From NCBI GenBank assembly GCA_037974665.1, contig CM075771.1, forward strand, positions 16,651,425-16,715,424: a DNA stretch of 64,000 nucleotides. Direction: 5' to 3'. Each line of letters starts with the position of its first letter. Positions within the stretch are counted from its first letter, which is position 1. The notes under the pieces are model-generated. The model worked only from the letters and a program-made list of their open reading frames with translations. It had not been told where the DNA came from and did no database searches. A program made the translations under genes and the position numbers. This DNA is from Ehretia macrophylla. Taxonomy: Eukaryota > Streptophyta > Magnoliopsida > Boraginales > Ehretiaceae. Positions 34,895 through 46,479 of this stretch are shown piece by piece.

Positions 34895-36840
34895 TCAAGC
34901 CCCACGCCCTCGGTTTGTGGGCCCAGCCTCTATGTGAAATGACATTGTCTTGCTGAAGGTGCCGTGTGATTCGGCTATAGAAATGTGATGGATTAGGTTG
35001 TCGTCCTTTTCGCGACTCACGACGTACGATCCAGGACGGAAAAACAATGCAGAAGAAGAAAATTGTCCCGAAACTATTGAAAACGTTTCGATTTTGGGCT
35101 CTGAAAATAGGTGTAGCCGAGCAGGCCTACTGACCCCGTCGCATAGCTCTCTGAGAGCTTTCCAATGGTACACTGTGCGCCGCGTAACTCCTTACGGATC
35201 TAAAATTATGGGCACCGGAGCGATGGAGACTTGGTCACAAGCTGCACGCCCTCGGTTTGCAGGCCCAGCCTCTACGTGAAGTGAAATTGTCTTGCCCAAG
35301 CTGCCATGGGATTCGGTAATAGAAATGTGGTGGATTAGGTTGTCGTCCTTTTTGCGGCTCACGACGAACGATCCCGAACAAAAAAATAGTGCAAAAGAAG
35401 AAAAGTGTCCCAAAACTGTTGAAAATGTTTGATTTTGGGCTCCGAAAACAGGCGTAGTTGAGCAGCCTTGCTGGCCCCGTTGTAGAGCCCTCAGAGAGTT
35501 TTCCAAAGGCATGCTGTGCGCCGCGTAACTCCATACGGATCAAAAGTTATGGGCACCGGAGCAACGGATACCAGGTCACAAGCCCTACGACCTCGGTTTT
35601 CGGGCCCAGCCTCTACGTGATGTGAAGTTGTCTTGTCCAAGGTACCGTGGGATTCGGTAATAAAAATGTGATGGATTAGGTGGTCGTCTTTTTCGCGGTT
35701 CAATACGTACGATCCGGGACGAAAAAACAGCACAAGAGAAGAAAAGTGTCCTGAAACTAATGAAAATGTATGATTTTGGGCTCCGAAAACATGCGCAGCC
35801 GAGCAGGCTTGCTGCCCCCGTCGTAGAGCTCTCGGGGACCTTTCCTACGGTATGCTTTGTGGTGCATAACGCATTGCGGAAAAAAACTTATGGGCACCGG
35901 AGCGACGGATACCTAGTCACAAGCCCTATGCCCTCGGTTTGCGGGCCAAGCCTCTACATGAAGTGAAGTCGTCTTGCCTAGGGTGCCGTGGGATTTGGTA
36001 ATAGAAATGTGATGGATTAGGTTGTCTTCCTTTTCACGGCTCACGACGTACGATCCGGGATGAAAAAACAGCGCAAAATAAGAAAAGTGTCCCAAAACTG
36101 TTGAAAACATATGATTCTGGGATCTGAAAACAGGTGCAGCCAGGCGGGCTTGCTGCCCTCGTCGTAGAGCTCTTGGAGAGCTTTCCAACGGTATGCTATG
36201 TGGCACGTAACTCCTTACGGCTAAAAAGTTATGGGCACCGGAGTGACGGAGACCTGGTCCCAAGCCCCACGCCCTCTGTTTGCAGGCCCAGCCTCTACGT
36301 GAAATGAAGTTGTCTTGCCTAAGGTGCCGTGTGATTCAGTAATAGAAATGTGATTGATTAGGTTGTCGTCCTTTTCGCGGCACACGACGTACGATCCGGG
36401 ACGGAAACACAGTGCAAAAGATGAAAAGTGTCCCAAAACTGATGAAAGTATTCAATTTTGGGCTCCAAAAATAGGCACAGCCAAGCAGGCTTGGTCCCTC
36501 CGTCATAGACCTCTCGGAGAGCTTTCCAACGGTATGCTGTGCTCCACATAACTCCTTACGGATCAAAAGTTATACGCACCAGAGCGACGGATACCTAGTC
36601 ACAAGCCCCACGCCCTCGGTTTGCAGGCCCATCCTCTACGTGAAGTGAAGTTTTCTTGTCCAAGGAGCCATGGGATTCGGTAATAGAAATGTGATGGATT
36701 AGGTTGTCGACCTTTTTGCGGCTCACGACGTACGATCCGGGATGAAAAAACAGCGCAAAAGAAGAAAAGTGTCCCAAAACAGTTGAAAACGTTCGATTGT
36801 AGGCTCCAAAAATTGATGCAGTCGCACAAGTTGCTGCACC
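34895..36840. repeat. Higher-order repeat copy 1, paired with about 46480-48340
   Basis: Monomer variants here recur in the same order in block 4 at an offset of about 11.50 kb: GGTGTAGCCGAGCAGGCC (35110 and 46610), GGCGTAGTTGAGCAG (35451 and 46951), AGCAACGGATACCAGGTCACAAG (35560 and 47061), TCTCGGGGACCTTTCCTACGG (35830 and 47331) and CAGCCAGGC (36137 and 47639). Subtracting the intervening 8433-bp element and its 5-bp duplication leaves about 3064 bp, that is nine monomers. Confidence 0.8.
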
Positions 36841-37555
36841 TATCGTAGAGCTCGCGAAGTGCTTTCCAACGGTATTCTATGCGGCACGTAACTCCTCAGG
36901 GAGTACAACTTATGGGCACCAGAGCGACGGAGACCTGGTCCTAAGGCCCACGCCCCCGGTTTGTTGGCCCAGCCTCTATATGAAGTGAAGTTGTATTGCC
37001 CAAGGTGCCGTGGGATTCGGTAATAGAAATGTGATGGATTAGGTTGTCGTCCTGTTCGAAGCTCATGACGTACGATCCGGGACGAAAAAATAGCGCAAAA
37101 GAAGGAAAGTGTCCCGAAACTATTGAAAACGTTCGATTTTGGGCTCTGAAAATAAGCGCAACTGAGTAGGCTTGCTGCCCCCTCGTAGAGCTCTCGGAGA
37201 GCTTTCCAATGCCATGTTATACGACGCGTAACTCCTTACTGATAAAAAGTAATAGGCACCGGAGCGACGGAGACCTGGTCCCAAGCCCCACTCCCTTGGT
37301 CTGTGGGCCCAACCTCTATGTGAAGCGAAGTTGTCTTGCCCAAGGTGCCATGGGATTCGGTAATAGAAATGTGATTGATTAGGTTGTCGCCCTTCTCACG
37401 GCTCACGACGTGCGATTCGGGATAGAAAAACAGCGCAAAGGGAGAAAAGTATAACGAAACTGATGAAAACATTCAATTTTGGGCTCCAAAAATAGTCGAA
37501 GCCGAATAGGCTTGCTACCCCTATCGTAGAGCTGTCGGAGAGCTTTCTAACGGTA

Positions 37556-37560
37556 TGTTG
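37556..37560. other. Left target-site duplication TGTTG
   Basis: TGTTG directly before the LTR start is repeated at 45994-45998 directly after the element. The satellite then continues in phase (GGGTGCCGCATAA). It is an intact 5-bp duplication, typical of LTR integration. Confidence 0.95.
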
Positions 37561-40500
37561 TGTAACGCCCCGATCCCTCACGAGACCGGAGGCTCTAATA
37601 ACCATGCTATTCTCAACCCAATACCAAACCCGGTCACAAAATTTTAGGGAAAAACGGACAGAGTTTCCTCTGTACCGCGGACATTTTTCAAACCTGTAAA
37701 TGCTCAAAATAGCCACAATATACTAAAACAAGCTTTTATAATTAAAATTCAAAGGTTCAAGGTCATCCAAGCCAGGAGACAAACAACAGCTCCAAATCAC
37801 ACATGCATGCACCCAACTTAACTTTTCATTAAACCTTTTTAACATGCCATCCTATGATAACATTAGAGCAATTTTAGAAGTTGAAATCAACACCTCTAAA
37901 CATACACCCCCGAGCATGCAAGAACTAAAAGGAGAATTAAAAGTTATTACAAACCATAATATCTCAAAGCTAACATTACAACCAACAGCTTTCAACTTGC
38001 AACTACAAGAATATACATAGCCTTAAGGCCACAAAATAGATCATGCTATAGCAATACAAGTACACCATGTAACAACAAGAAGGCAAATCCACCTTAGACA
38101 ACAAACACACAACAACTAGGGCAAAGGCTCAGCCTGAACTTCTTCCTCCTCCACTAGCACCTCAACTAGTTGGGGTTCACCCTCAGCACTTCCTGAAACA
38201 TGTTTAGCGAGGTATGAGCAATCACAATTGCTCAGTGAGGGATAAGGTCTACCGGGGACGTGCAATGCAGCAGTTAGTACAAATAAAGCATTTTACAACC
38301 AAAGAACAATTAAAACAACAAGTTACTACACATTAAAAAGGATACGATACACTTTGACTTCTGTAACGTCCCGGCTAAGCGAATACCCCGAAGGGCAGAG
38401 GCACACCAGCGACGCCACGAACTGAAATCTCGATGTAATAATGACACTGATATCAATAAGCCGGCATCCCCTTATAACTCCAAAATGGGTGTACTCCGGA
38501 TGTACCCCGAAATCCTACGACCCAACTCTCCCTGGGCGGCATCCCAAGCGAGAGAGGGACTGGGCAACCATGGTAGCCGAGGTGGACCGGCAAGCCCGAT
38601 GCCGCCCGGTTTCCTCGACACTACCATGCCCGAATGGTTGCGCAACCACGATGCAATGCACTCAAAATGATAACAATAATATAAATCAATAAACACATGG
38701 TTGAGGGACAACAAAGTAGGTTGCCCTCACACACAATATATAGACAATTAGTGCACATAATCTAAGTATAAGTAAATAAACTATTATGCACATAAGGATG
38801 AAGTCTCCCTCACCTCTACCGAGCTCCAAGATGTAAGTTTGAATCACATCATTTCCAGTCACCTTGAACCTATGAGCAAACATTACTTCAATTACTCTTT
38901 AACTACAACATTCATTCTAAGTTAGCTAACTTATAACTTCACTTATTTAGCATATATACAATATCTATTAGAATTCTATTTTTAACAAAACACCACTTTT
39001 ATATACCTTAACTTAACATATATTCCATATTTTCAATAGTCTACAAGTTAATTAAGAAGATAGTTCAACATTAGCACATAGGGAAAGAAATGCATTTATC
39101 AACTAATAGAAAAGTTAACTATCACCCATTTACTAACTAACATACTATTTTAGTAAAATAACTATACTTCAAGCTAAGATTCTAACATATCACTAGAAAT
39201 ATTAACTTAAGTTAATTACATTTAACATATAATAGACAACTATCAACTTACAATTAACCTTACATGTAGTTTCAAAAAGCATTAAACACATTCTTCCACA
39301 TAGTTTACTTGACCTTTCTAAGTGTTCACTAGTTGCACATTGATAACAACAACTAATTCTAACAGTTGAATTGTTTAGCATATATAGAAACATTACCTAT
39401 GTCTAAAGGTGGTGACCATCACAACTCTACTATCATTTCTCATTCACAGTCGAATAGAATAGCTTTCAATTTAAATTAACTTTACTAGCAATTAGATTTC
39501 AATTACAATTCATGAAAACAACATAACTATAAGAGCCCCATTACGTTATTAATCATCCAAGGACACTACACAATAAGGTCTTGATCGAATACATCCAATT
39601 AGAACTGAATTATATCATTACTATAGCAAAATAACAACAAAATTCAGATTCTCGCGTAACAGGGCATTTCTGACACATCTCACCAAAATGATCATAACTT
39701 GCTCTAGACAACTCCGATTAATGCACCGTAAAAAGCTGTAGAAACTAGACTCGTAAGGCTTTCTAATGGTATATAATTCAACCCCTAATCCTTCTCCAAT
39801 TAATACAGTTTTAAGCTCGAAGTTGCCTCAATGCAGTTAGAATAGAAGCAGTTTATACAAGCAAATAAGCAGTTTTACAAAAGGGCATATACAAGATATA
39901 ATTAGAATTACATCAAAAGTTCCACTCCAACTTGAAACTACATTTAAACATTCAAGAAGTCATGCCAAGGTCTTAGAAGCGCGAGACAACCGAAATTGCA
40001 CCTAAACCCCTTTGTTATTCAAGCTATTTCTCCTCCAAACCAAAGTTAATGATTCAAATTTAAAGGGAAACTCTACCAACCTTCTAACTAACCCTCAAGG
40101 AACCCTTTCAACCCTCTAACTCATTCAAACGCCCGCAATAACCTCGAAATCCCCAAATTCCCTCTTATAGCTTTACACTACACCTACCTCATCCGGGCTT
40201 CAAACAAGGATTAGCAAAGCTTCTATAGCACCTAGGTAGCCTAAGGATACCAAAAGTAGAGCCCGAATCCACCCGGATTCGTCTTAACCCCGAAACCCCT
40301 TTATTAAAGTCGACTATTTTACGTTTTATGCGATTTTAGAGCAATTCAAGTGCACGGGGCTATTAGACTACCTTCATTAGCACCTAAGGCATCTATTAGG
40401 AGTGTTGAATCAAGCTAATTCGAGCAATTACACAAAACCCTAGAAAAATGTCACTATTCACCTCATGAATTAAACTAACGATTCCAACCGTTTAAAAAGC

Positions 40501-41231
40501 GAAACAATGGTTCAAATATGTTCTCTAGCACTCATATACAAGGTATAATAGCATAGATAATCAATACAATAGCATTTGAACACATTTTCAACAAATCAAG
40601 AAAATAACAACTATTTTAAAATGCGAAAATAAGCCGTGAAATCTCTCACCAATGCGCGTAGGAGCTCCTAGGAGGCTAGTAGACACCCTAAACCACTTGC
40701 ACCTAGCTTGGCTTGGCTTGGAATGAGGATTTGTTGAGCAAAAAAACTCTATTTCTTCTCCTATGCAATTCTCGGATTTGCTACAGTGTTTTCAGCATGC
40801 TTTCTTTTTTTTTTGTTTTTGTTTTGCTAAGTTATGAGCTAATGTGTGTGTTGTGTGAGTTATATATTAAATGGGGCTAAGTTGCTTGCTTAAATGGTTC
40901 ACTAAATGCGCTTAGTTAGCTTAAAACGAGCCTAGATAGTAAAATGAATGCTAGCTAATTCATTCCCTAAGTTATGTTACGTAACACTATTCATACAACT
41001 ACAAAAATCATTTTCTAAACGAGCTCTCCTATCGCCTATAGCTCAAATGCACATTTTTCCCACTACTCTAACAATTAATATGATTTAATAAAAATGCTAA
41101 TTCGCTAATAGCATGAAGTTAAAAATGGAGTGAATAGTAATTTAAGAAGACAGTTAATAATGCACAGAAGGAAATGCGCAAACAAGGGATGCAACAGTAA
41201 TTGAATGCATGGCTAAAACTCAGGCGTCACA
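37561..41231 (-). repeat. LTR, left copy (3' LTR in element sense, 3671 bp)
   Basis: Runs from TGTAACGCCCCGATCCC to CAGGCGTCACA. It differs from 42322-45993 at 39119-39198 (eight substitutions) and in a poly-T run (10 T at 40805-40814 against 11 T at 45566-45576). It contains the conserved hairpin block (38569-38628), the ACAACAAAGTAGGTTGCC box (about 38708), and a CATAACTTGCTCTAGACAAC motif (about 39704) resembling the reverse strand of the satellite. No coding region is seen. Confidence 0.95.
38569..38628. other. Conserved LTR hairpin block
   Basis: CATGGTAG and CTACCATG form the outer stem. Inside it CGAGG pairs with CCTCG, and ACCGG with CCGGT. The outer stem is the same as in the other families while inner stems differ in sequence but keep pairing. 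The second LTR has the identical block at 43330-43389. Confidence 0.6.
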
Positions 41232-41242
41232 TCCTCTCCCCC
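41232..41242 (-). other. Polypurine tract (minus strand)
   Basis: TCCTCTCCCCC on the plus strand reads GGGGGAGAGGA on the element strand and abuts the LTR end exactly. Confidence 0.9.
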
Positions 41243-42307
41243 ATAAACTAATTGCGTCCACGCAATTCTTCTTCACAAGAGAAGTCCTCACCAACTGAAA
41301 ACCAACTCCGATTATTCGTCATCAGTTGCTAAGCAAGAATACCATATACGAATTCTCGTGGGAGCTCATTAAGAAATCCCAGTAGTATTGCCTGCGAACC
41401 TCACTTAATAAGGCCAAATAAAGGCTCCAATAAAGATGCTACTTCGAAATCCAAATAAGAATCCCGCTGGCATGAATACCATAGAAGAATGGAATCCCAA
41501 CTAAGAGCGGCGAGAAAATACCAATAAAAGTTCCGAGTAGGAGTATTGTAAATAATACCCAATAATAAGGCTGAAAAGAATCCATATACCAATTTTTTTC
41601 CGAGAGATGCCGACAAAAGAATACCAAAAGAATACTTGATAAAAAAAATACCAAGAATATGCTCCAGAGAACTGTCATATAGAAACCCTCAAAAGAAGCT
41701 ACTCATTTATGACCGCCAAGCACTGAAGAAGGCCTTAGAAGAATCCTAATAACTGAGCTCTGCCTACAACACCAATTCCCAAATAAAAGAGTTGATCAAC
41801 CGCTTCACGTTCCTACTAATCCACATAACTTGAAAGGCCAGCCACTAATCACCTCTCTCCAGGGGAGGAAGAAGTTTTTCTTACCATTCGACGGACTATG
41901 TATGAATGCCAAACTATTGCATATGTATAAACATTCTTTAAACTATTATGCAAGCATGATTATAAAAGAGTATATAAAGCAATGTAAGCAACAAAATCAT
42001 TCAAGTGCGAATCATAACAAAACCAATTCAATTCACAACAAAACTTAATTCAAAATGCTCAAGTACATACGGTACAATCAATAATTCAAGCAGATAACGA
42101 TTCACGAGGTCAATTCGATGCAACTTCACTTCACTCAGCACACATTTAAGACATAACACATAACTATATCACATAGGTGCACACAATCAATTCAAGACAC
42201 ACAATCACACATTCAAGCACACACTTTCAAGACACACTTAACAAGCACAAACACAAGGATTACTACCCGACAGGCCGAGGGCCCTATCCCGGCTGAGAGC
42301 TAACTAA
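41243..42307 (-). other. Non-coding interior of the non-autonomous element
   Basis: About 1.07 kb between polypurine tract and PBS. The longest open frames are about 70-80 codons (41401-41616 and 41439-41678, minus strand, overlapping in different frames), with no similarity I recognise. The PBS-proximal part holds irregular CACACATTCAAG-type repeats (about 42170-42250). Nothing resembling gag or pol was seen. Confidence 0.75.
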
Positions 42308-42319
42308 GCTCTGATACCA
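42308..42319 (-). other. Primer binding site (minus strand)
   Basis: GCTCTGATACCA on the plus strand is TGGTATCAGAGC on the element strand, the initiator tRNA-Met type. It lies two bases from the LTR, the standard spacing. Confidence 0.95.
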
Positions 42320-42321
42320 CC

Positions 42322-45300
42322 TGTAACGCCCCGATCCCTCACGAGACCGGAGGCTCTAATAACCATGCTATTCTCAACCCAATACCAAACCCGGTCACAA
42401 AATTTTAGGGAAAAACGGACAGAGTTTCCTCTGTACCGCGGACATTTTTCAAACCTGTAAATGCTCAAAATAGCCACAATATACTAAAACAAGCTTTTAT
42501 AATTAAAATTCAAAGGTTCAAGGTCATCCAAGCCAGGAGACAAACAACAGCTCCAAATCACACATGCATGCACCCAACTTAACTTTTCATTAAACCTTTT
42601 TAACATGCCATCCTATGATAACATTAGAGCAATTTTAGAAGTTGAAATCAACACCTCTAAACATACACCCCCGAGCATGCAAGAACTAAAAGGAGAATTA
42701 AAAGTTATTACAAACCATAATATCTCAAAGCTAACATTACAACCAACAGCTTTCAACTTGCAACTACAAGAATATACATAGCCTTAAGGCCACAAAATAG
42801 ATCATGCTATAGCAATACAAGTACACCATGTAACAACAAGAAGGCAAATCCACCTTAGACAACAAACACACAACAACTAGGGCAAAGGCTCAGCCTGAAC
42901 TTCTTCCTCCTCCACTAGCACCTCAACTAGTTGGGGTTCACCCTCAGCACTTCCTGAAACATGTTTAGCGAGGTATGAGCAATCACAATTGCTCAGTGAG
43001 GGATAAGGTCTACCGGGGACGTGCAATGCAGCAGTTAGTACAAATAAAGCATTTTACAACCAAAGAACAATTAAAACAACAAGTTACTACACATTAAAAA
43101 GGATACGATACACTTTGACTTCTGTAACGTCCCGGCTAAGCGAATACCCCGAAGGGCAGAGGCACACCAGCGACGCCACGAACTGAAATCTCGATGTAAT
43201 AATGACACTGATATCAATAAGCCGGCATCCCCTTATAACTCCAAAATGGGTGTACTCCGGATGTACCCCGAAATCCTACGACCCAACTCTCCCTGGGCGG
43301 CATCCCAAGCGAGAGAGGGACTGGGCAACCATGGTAGCCGAGGTGGACCGGCAAGCCCGATGCCGCCCGGTTTCCTCGACACTACCATGCCCGAATGGTT
43401 GCGCAACCACGATGCAATGCACTCAAAATGATAACAATAATATAAATCAATAAACACATGGTTGAGGGACAACAAAGTAGGTTGCCCTCACACACAATAT
43501 ATAGACAATTAGTGCACATAATCTAAGTATAAGTAAATAAACTATTATGCACATAAGGATGAAGTCTCCCTCACCTCTACCGAGCTCCAAGATGTAAGTT
43601 TGAATCACATCATTTCCAGTCACCTTGAACCTATGAGCAAACATTACTTCAATTACTCTTTAACTACAACATTCATTCTAAGTTAGCTAACTTATAACTT
43701 CACTTATTTAGCATATATACAATATCTATTAGAATTCTATTTTTAACAAAACACCACTTTTATATACCTTAACTTAACATATATTCCATATTTTCAATAG
43801 TCTACAAGTTAATTAAGAAGATAGTTCAACATTAGCACATAGGGAAAGAAATGCATTTATCAACTAATAGAAAAGTTAAATATCAACCATTTAAAAACAA
43901 ACATACTATTTTAGAAAAATAACTATACTTCAAGCTAAGATTCTAACATATCACTAGTAGTATTAACTTAAGTTAATTACATTTAACATATAATAGACAA
44001 CTATCAACTTACAATTAACCTTACATGTAGTTTCAAAAAGCATTAAACACATTCTTCCACATAGTTTACTTGACCTTTCTAAGTGTTCACTAGTTGCACA
44101 TTGATAACAACAACTAATTCTAACAGTTGAATTGTTTAGCATATATAGAAACATTACCTATGTCTAAAGGTGGTGACCATCACAACTCTACTATCATTTC
44201 TCATTCACAGTCGAATAGAATAGCTTTCAATTTAAATTAACTTTACTAGCAATTAGATTTCAATTACAATTCATGAAAACAACATAACTATAAGAGCCCC
44301 ATTACGTTATTAATCATCCAAGGACACTACACAATAAGGTCTTGATCGAATACATCCAATTAGAACTGAATTATATCATTACTATAGCAAAATAACAACA
44401 AAATTCAGATTCTCGCGTAACAGGGCATTTCTGACACATCTCACCAAAATGATCATAACTTGCTCTAGACAACTCCGATTAATGCACCGTAAAAAGCTGT
44501 AGAAACTAGACTCGTAAGGCTTTCTAATGGTATATAATTCAACCCCTAATCCTTCTCCAATTAATACAGTTTTAAGCTCGAAGTTGCCTCAATGCAGTTA
44601 GAATAGAAGCAGTTTATACAAGCAAATAAGCAGTTTTACAAAAGGGCATATACAAGATATAATTAGAATTACATCAAAAGTTCCACTCCAACTTGAAACT
44701 ACATTTAAACATTCAAGAAGTCATGCCAAGGTCTTAGAAGCGCGAGACAACCGAAATTGCACCTAAACCCCTTTGTTATTCAAGCTATTTCTCCTCCAAA
44801 CCAAAGTTAATGATTCAAATTTAAAGGGAAACTCTACCAACCTTCTAACTAACCCTCAAGGAACCCTTTCAACCCTCTAACTCATTCAAACGCCCGCAAT
44901 AACCTCGAAATCCCCAAATTCCCTCTTATAGCTTTACACTACACCTACCTCATCCGGGCTTCAAACAAGGATTAGCAAAGCTTCTATAGCACCTAGGTAG
45001 CCTAAGGATACCAAAAGTAGAGCCCGAATCCACCCGGATTCGTCTTAACCCCGAAACCCCTTTATTAAAGTCGACTATTTTACGTTTTATGCGATTTTAG
45101 AGCAATTCAAGTGCACGGGGCTATTAGACTACCTTCATTAGCACCTAAGGCATCTATTAGGAGTGTTGAATCAAGCTAATTCGAGCAATTACACAAAACC
45201 CTAGAAAAATGTCACTATTCACCTCATGAATTAAACTAACGATTCCAACCGTTTAAAAAGCGAAACAATGGTTCAAATATGTTCTCTAGCACTCATATAC

Positions 45301-45993
45301 AAGGTATAATAGCATAGATAATCAATACAATAGCATTTGAACACATTTTCAACAAATCAAGAAAATAACAACTATTTTAAAATGCGAAAATAAGCCGTGA
45401 AATCTCTCACCAATGCGCGTAGGAGCTCCTAGGAGGCTAGTAGACACCCTAAACCACTTGCACCTAGCTTGGCTTGGCTTGGAATGAGGATTTGTTGAGC
45501 AAAAAAACTCTATTTCTTCTCCTATGCAATTCTCGGATTTGCTACAGTGTTTTCAGCATGCTTTCTTTTTTTTTTTGTTTTTGTTTTGCTAAGTTATGAG
45601 CTAATGTGTGTGTTGTGTGAGTTATATATTAAATGGGGCTAAGTTGCTTGCTTAAATGGTTCACTAAATGCGCTTAGTTAGCTTAAAACGAGCCTAGATA
45701 GTAAAATGAATGCTAGCTAATTCATTCCCTAAGTTATGTTACGTAACACTATTCATACAACTACAAAAATCATTTTCTAAACGAGCTCTCCTATCGCCTA
45801 TAGCTCAAATGCACATTTTTCCCACTACTCTAACAATTAATATGATTTAATAAAAATGCTAATTCGCTAATAGCATGAAGTTAAAAATGGAGTGAATAGT
45901 AATTTAAGAAGACAGTTAATAATGCACAGAAGGAAATGCGCAAACAAGGGATGCAACAGTAATTGAATGCATGGCTAAAACTCAGGCGTCACA
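42322..45993 (-). repeat. LTR, right copy (5' LTR in element sense, 3672 bp)
   Basis: Starts TGTAACGCCCCG and ends GCGTCACA before TGTTG. It is collinear with the left copy at an offset of 4761 bp until the poly-T run. Read on the minus strand, it is the promoter-bearing LTR. Its different bases at 43880-43959 are mostly A where the left copy has C or T. Confidence 0.95.
45621..45630 (-). promoter_or_regulatory. Possible TATA box of the non-autonomous element
   Basis: AATATATAAC on the minus strand lies in a region that downstream becomes CA-rich and then A-rich. The same site is at about 40859-40868 in the other LTR. It is a candidate only; no start site can be shown. Confidence 0.3.
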
Positions 45994-45998
45994 TGTTG
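45994..45998. other. Right target-site duplication TGTTG
   Basis: Matches 37556-37560. The monomer position is about 318-322, different from the GCAGC site used by the other three insertions. Confidence 0.95.
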
Positions 45999-46479
45999 GG
46001 TGCCGCATAATTCCTTACGGATCAAAAGTTATGGGCACTGAAGCGACGGATACATGGTCCTAAGGCCCACGCCCTTGGTTTGCGGGCTTAGCCTCTACAT
46101 GAAGTGAAGTTGTCTTGCCCAAGGTGACGTGGGATTCGGTAATAGAAATGTGATGGATTAGGTTGTCTTCCTTTCGCGGCTCACGATGTACGATCCGGGA
46201 TTAAAAAATAGCTCATAAGAAGGAAAGTGTTCCGAAACTATTGAAAACATTCGATTTTGGGCACCGAAAATAGGCGCAGCCGAGTAGGCTTGTTGACCCC
46301 GTCGTAGAACTCTTGGAGAGCTTTTCAACGCCATGCTATGCCCCACGTAACTCCTTACTGATAAAAAGTAATGGGTTCCGGAGCGACGGAGACTTGGTCC
46401 TAAGCCCCATGCCTTTGGTTTGCGGGCCCAACCTCTACGTGAAGCGAAGTTGTCTTGCCCAAGGTGCCATAGGATTCGG

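Larger units (their letters stand above)
31378..37560. repeat. Satellite block 3 (about 18 monomers)
   Basis: Same orientation as the other blocks. It starts at TGCTTGCTGCCCCC and ends inside GGTATGTTG at the next insertion. Adjacent monomers at about 33.7, 34.05 and 34.4 kb share rare variants (ATAGATGAAAACG, GCCGCTRAGCAGG, CGTTATGYTGTGAGCCGC), so this part was amplified by single-monomer steps. No gene is seen. Confidence 0.97.
37561..45993 (-). mobile_element. Young non-autonomous LTR retrotransposon (8.43 kb, minus strand, no coding region)
   Basis: Two LTRs of 3671 and 3672 bp flank only 1090 bp. Termini are TGTAACGCC and GGCGTCACA, the duplication TGTTG is perfect, and PBS (42308-42319) and polypurine tract (41232-41242) are both present on the minus strand, so the element is structurally complete. 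No gag, protease, RT or integrase is visible in any frame, so it must have been mobilised by proteins from another element. The LTRs are nearly identical over 3.67 kb, with about eight substitutions that all lie in one 80-bp stretch, plus one T-run length change. It is therefore recent. In architecture it resembles LARD-type elements but with an unusually small interior. Confidence 0.93.

Noticed and set aside
41401..41678. Overlapping minus-strand open frames with hydrophobic stretches in the non-autonomous element
   Set aside because: Short, overlapping in two frames, and unlike any known element protein. More likely chance frames in AT-rich DNA.
37561..46000. Tandem segmental duplication of a 4.76-kb unit instead of LTRs
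   Set aside because: The two copies have TG...CA ends, flank PBS and polypurine tract in the correct order, and sit between a perfect 5-bp target duplication, so they are LTRs.
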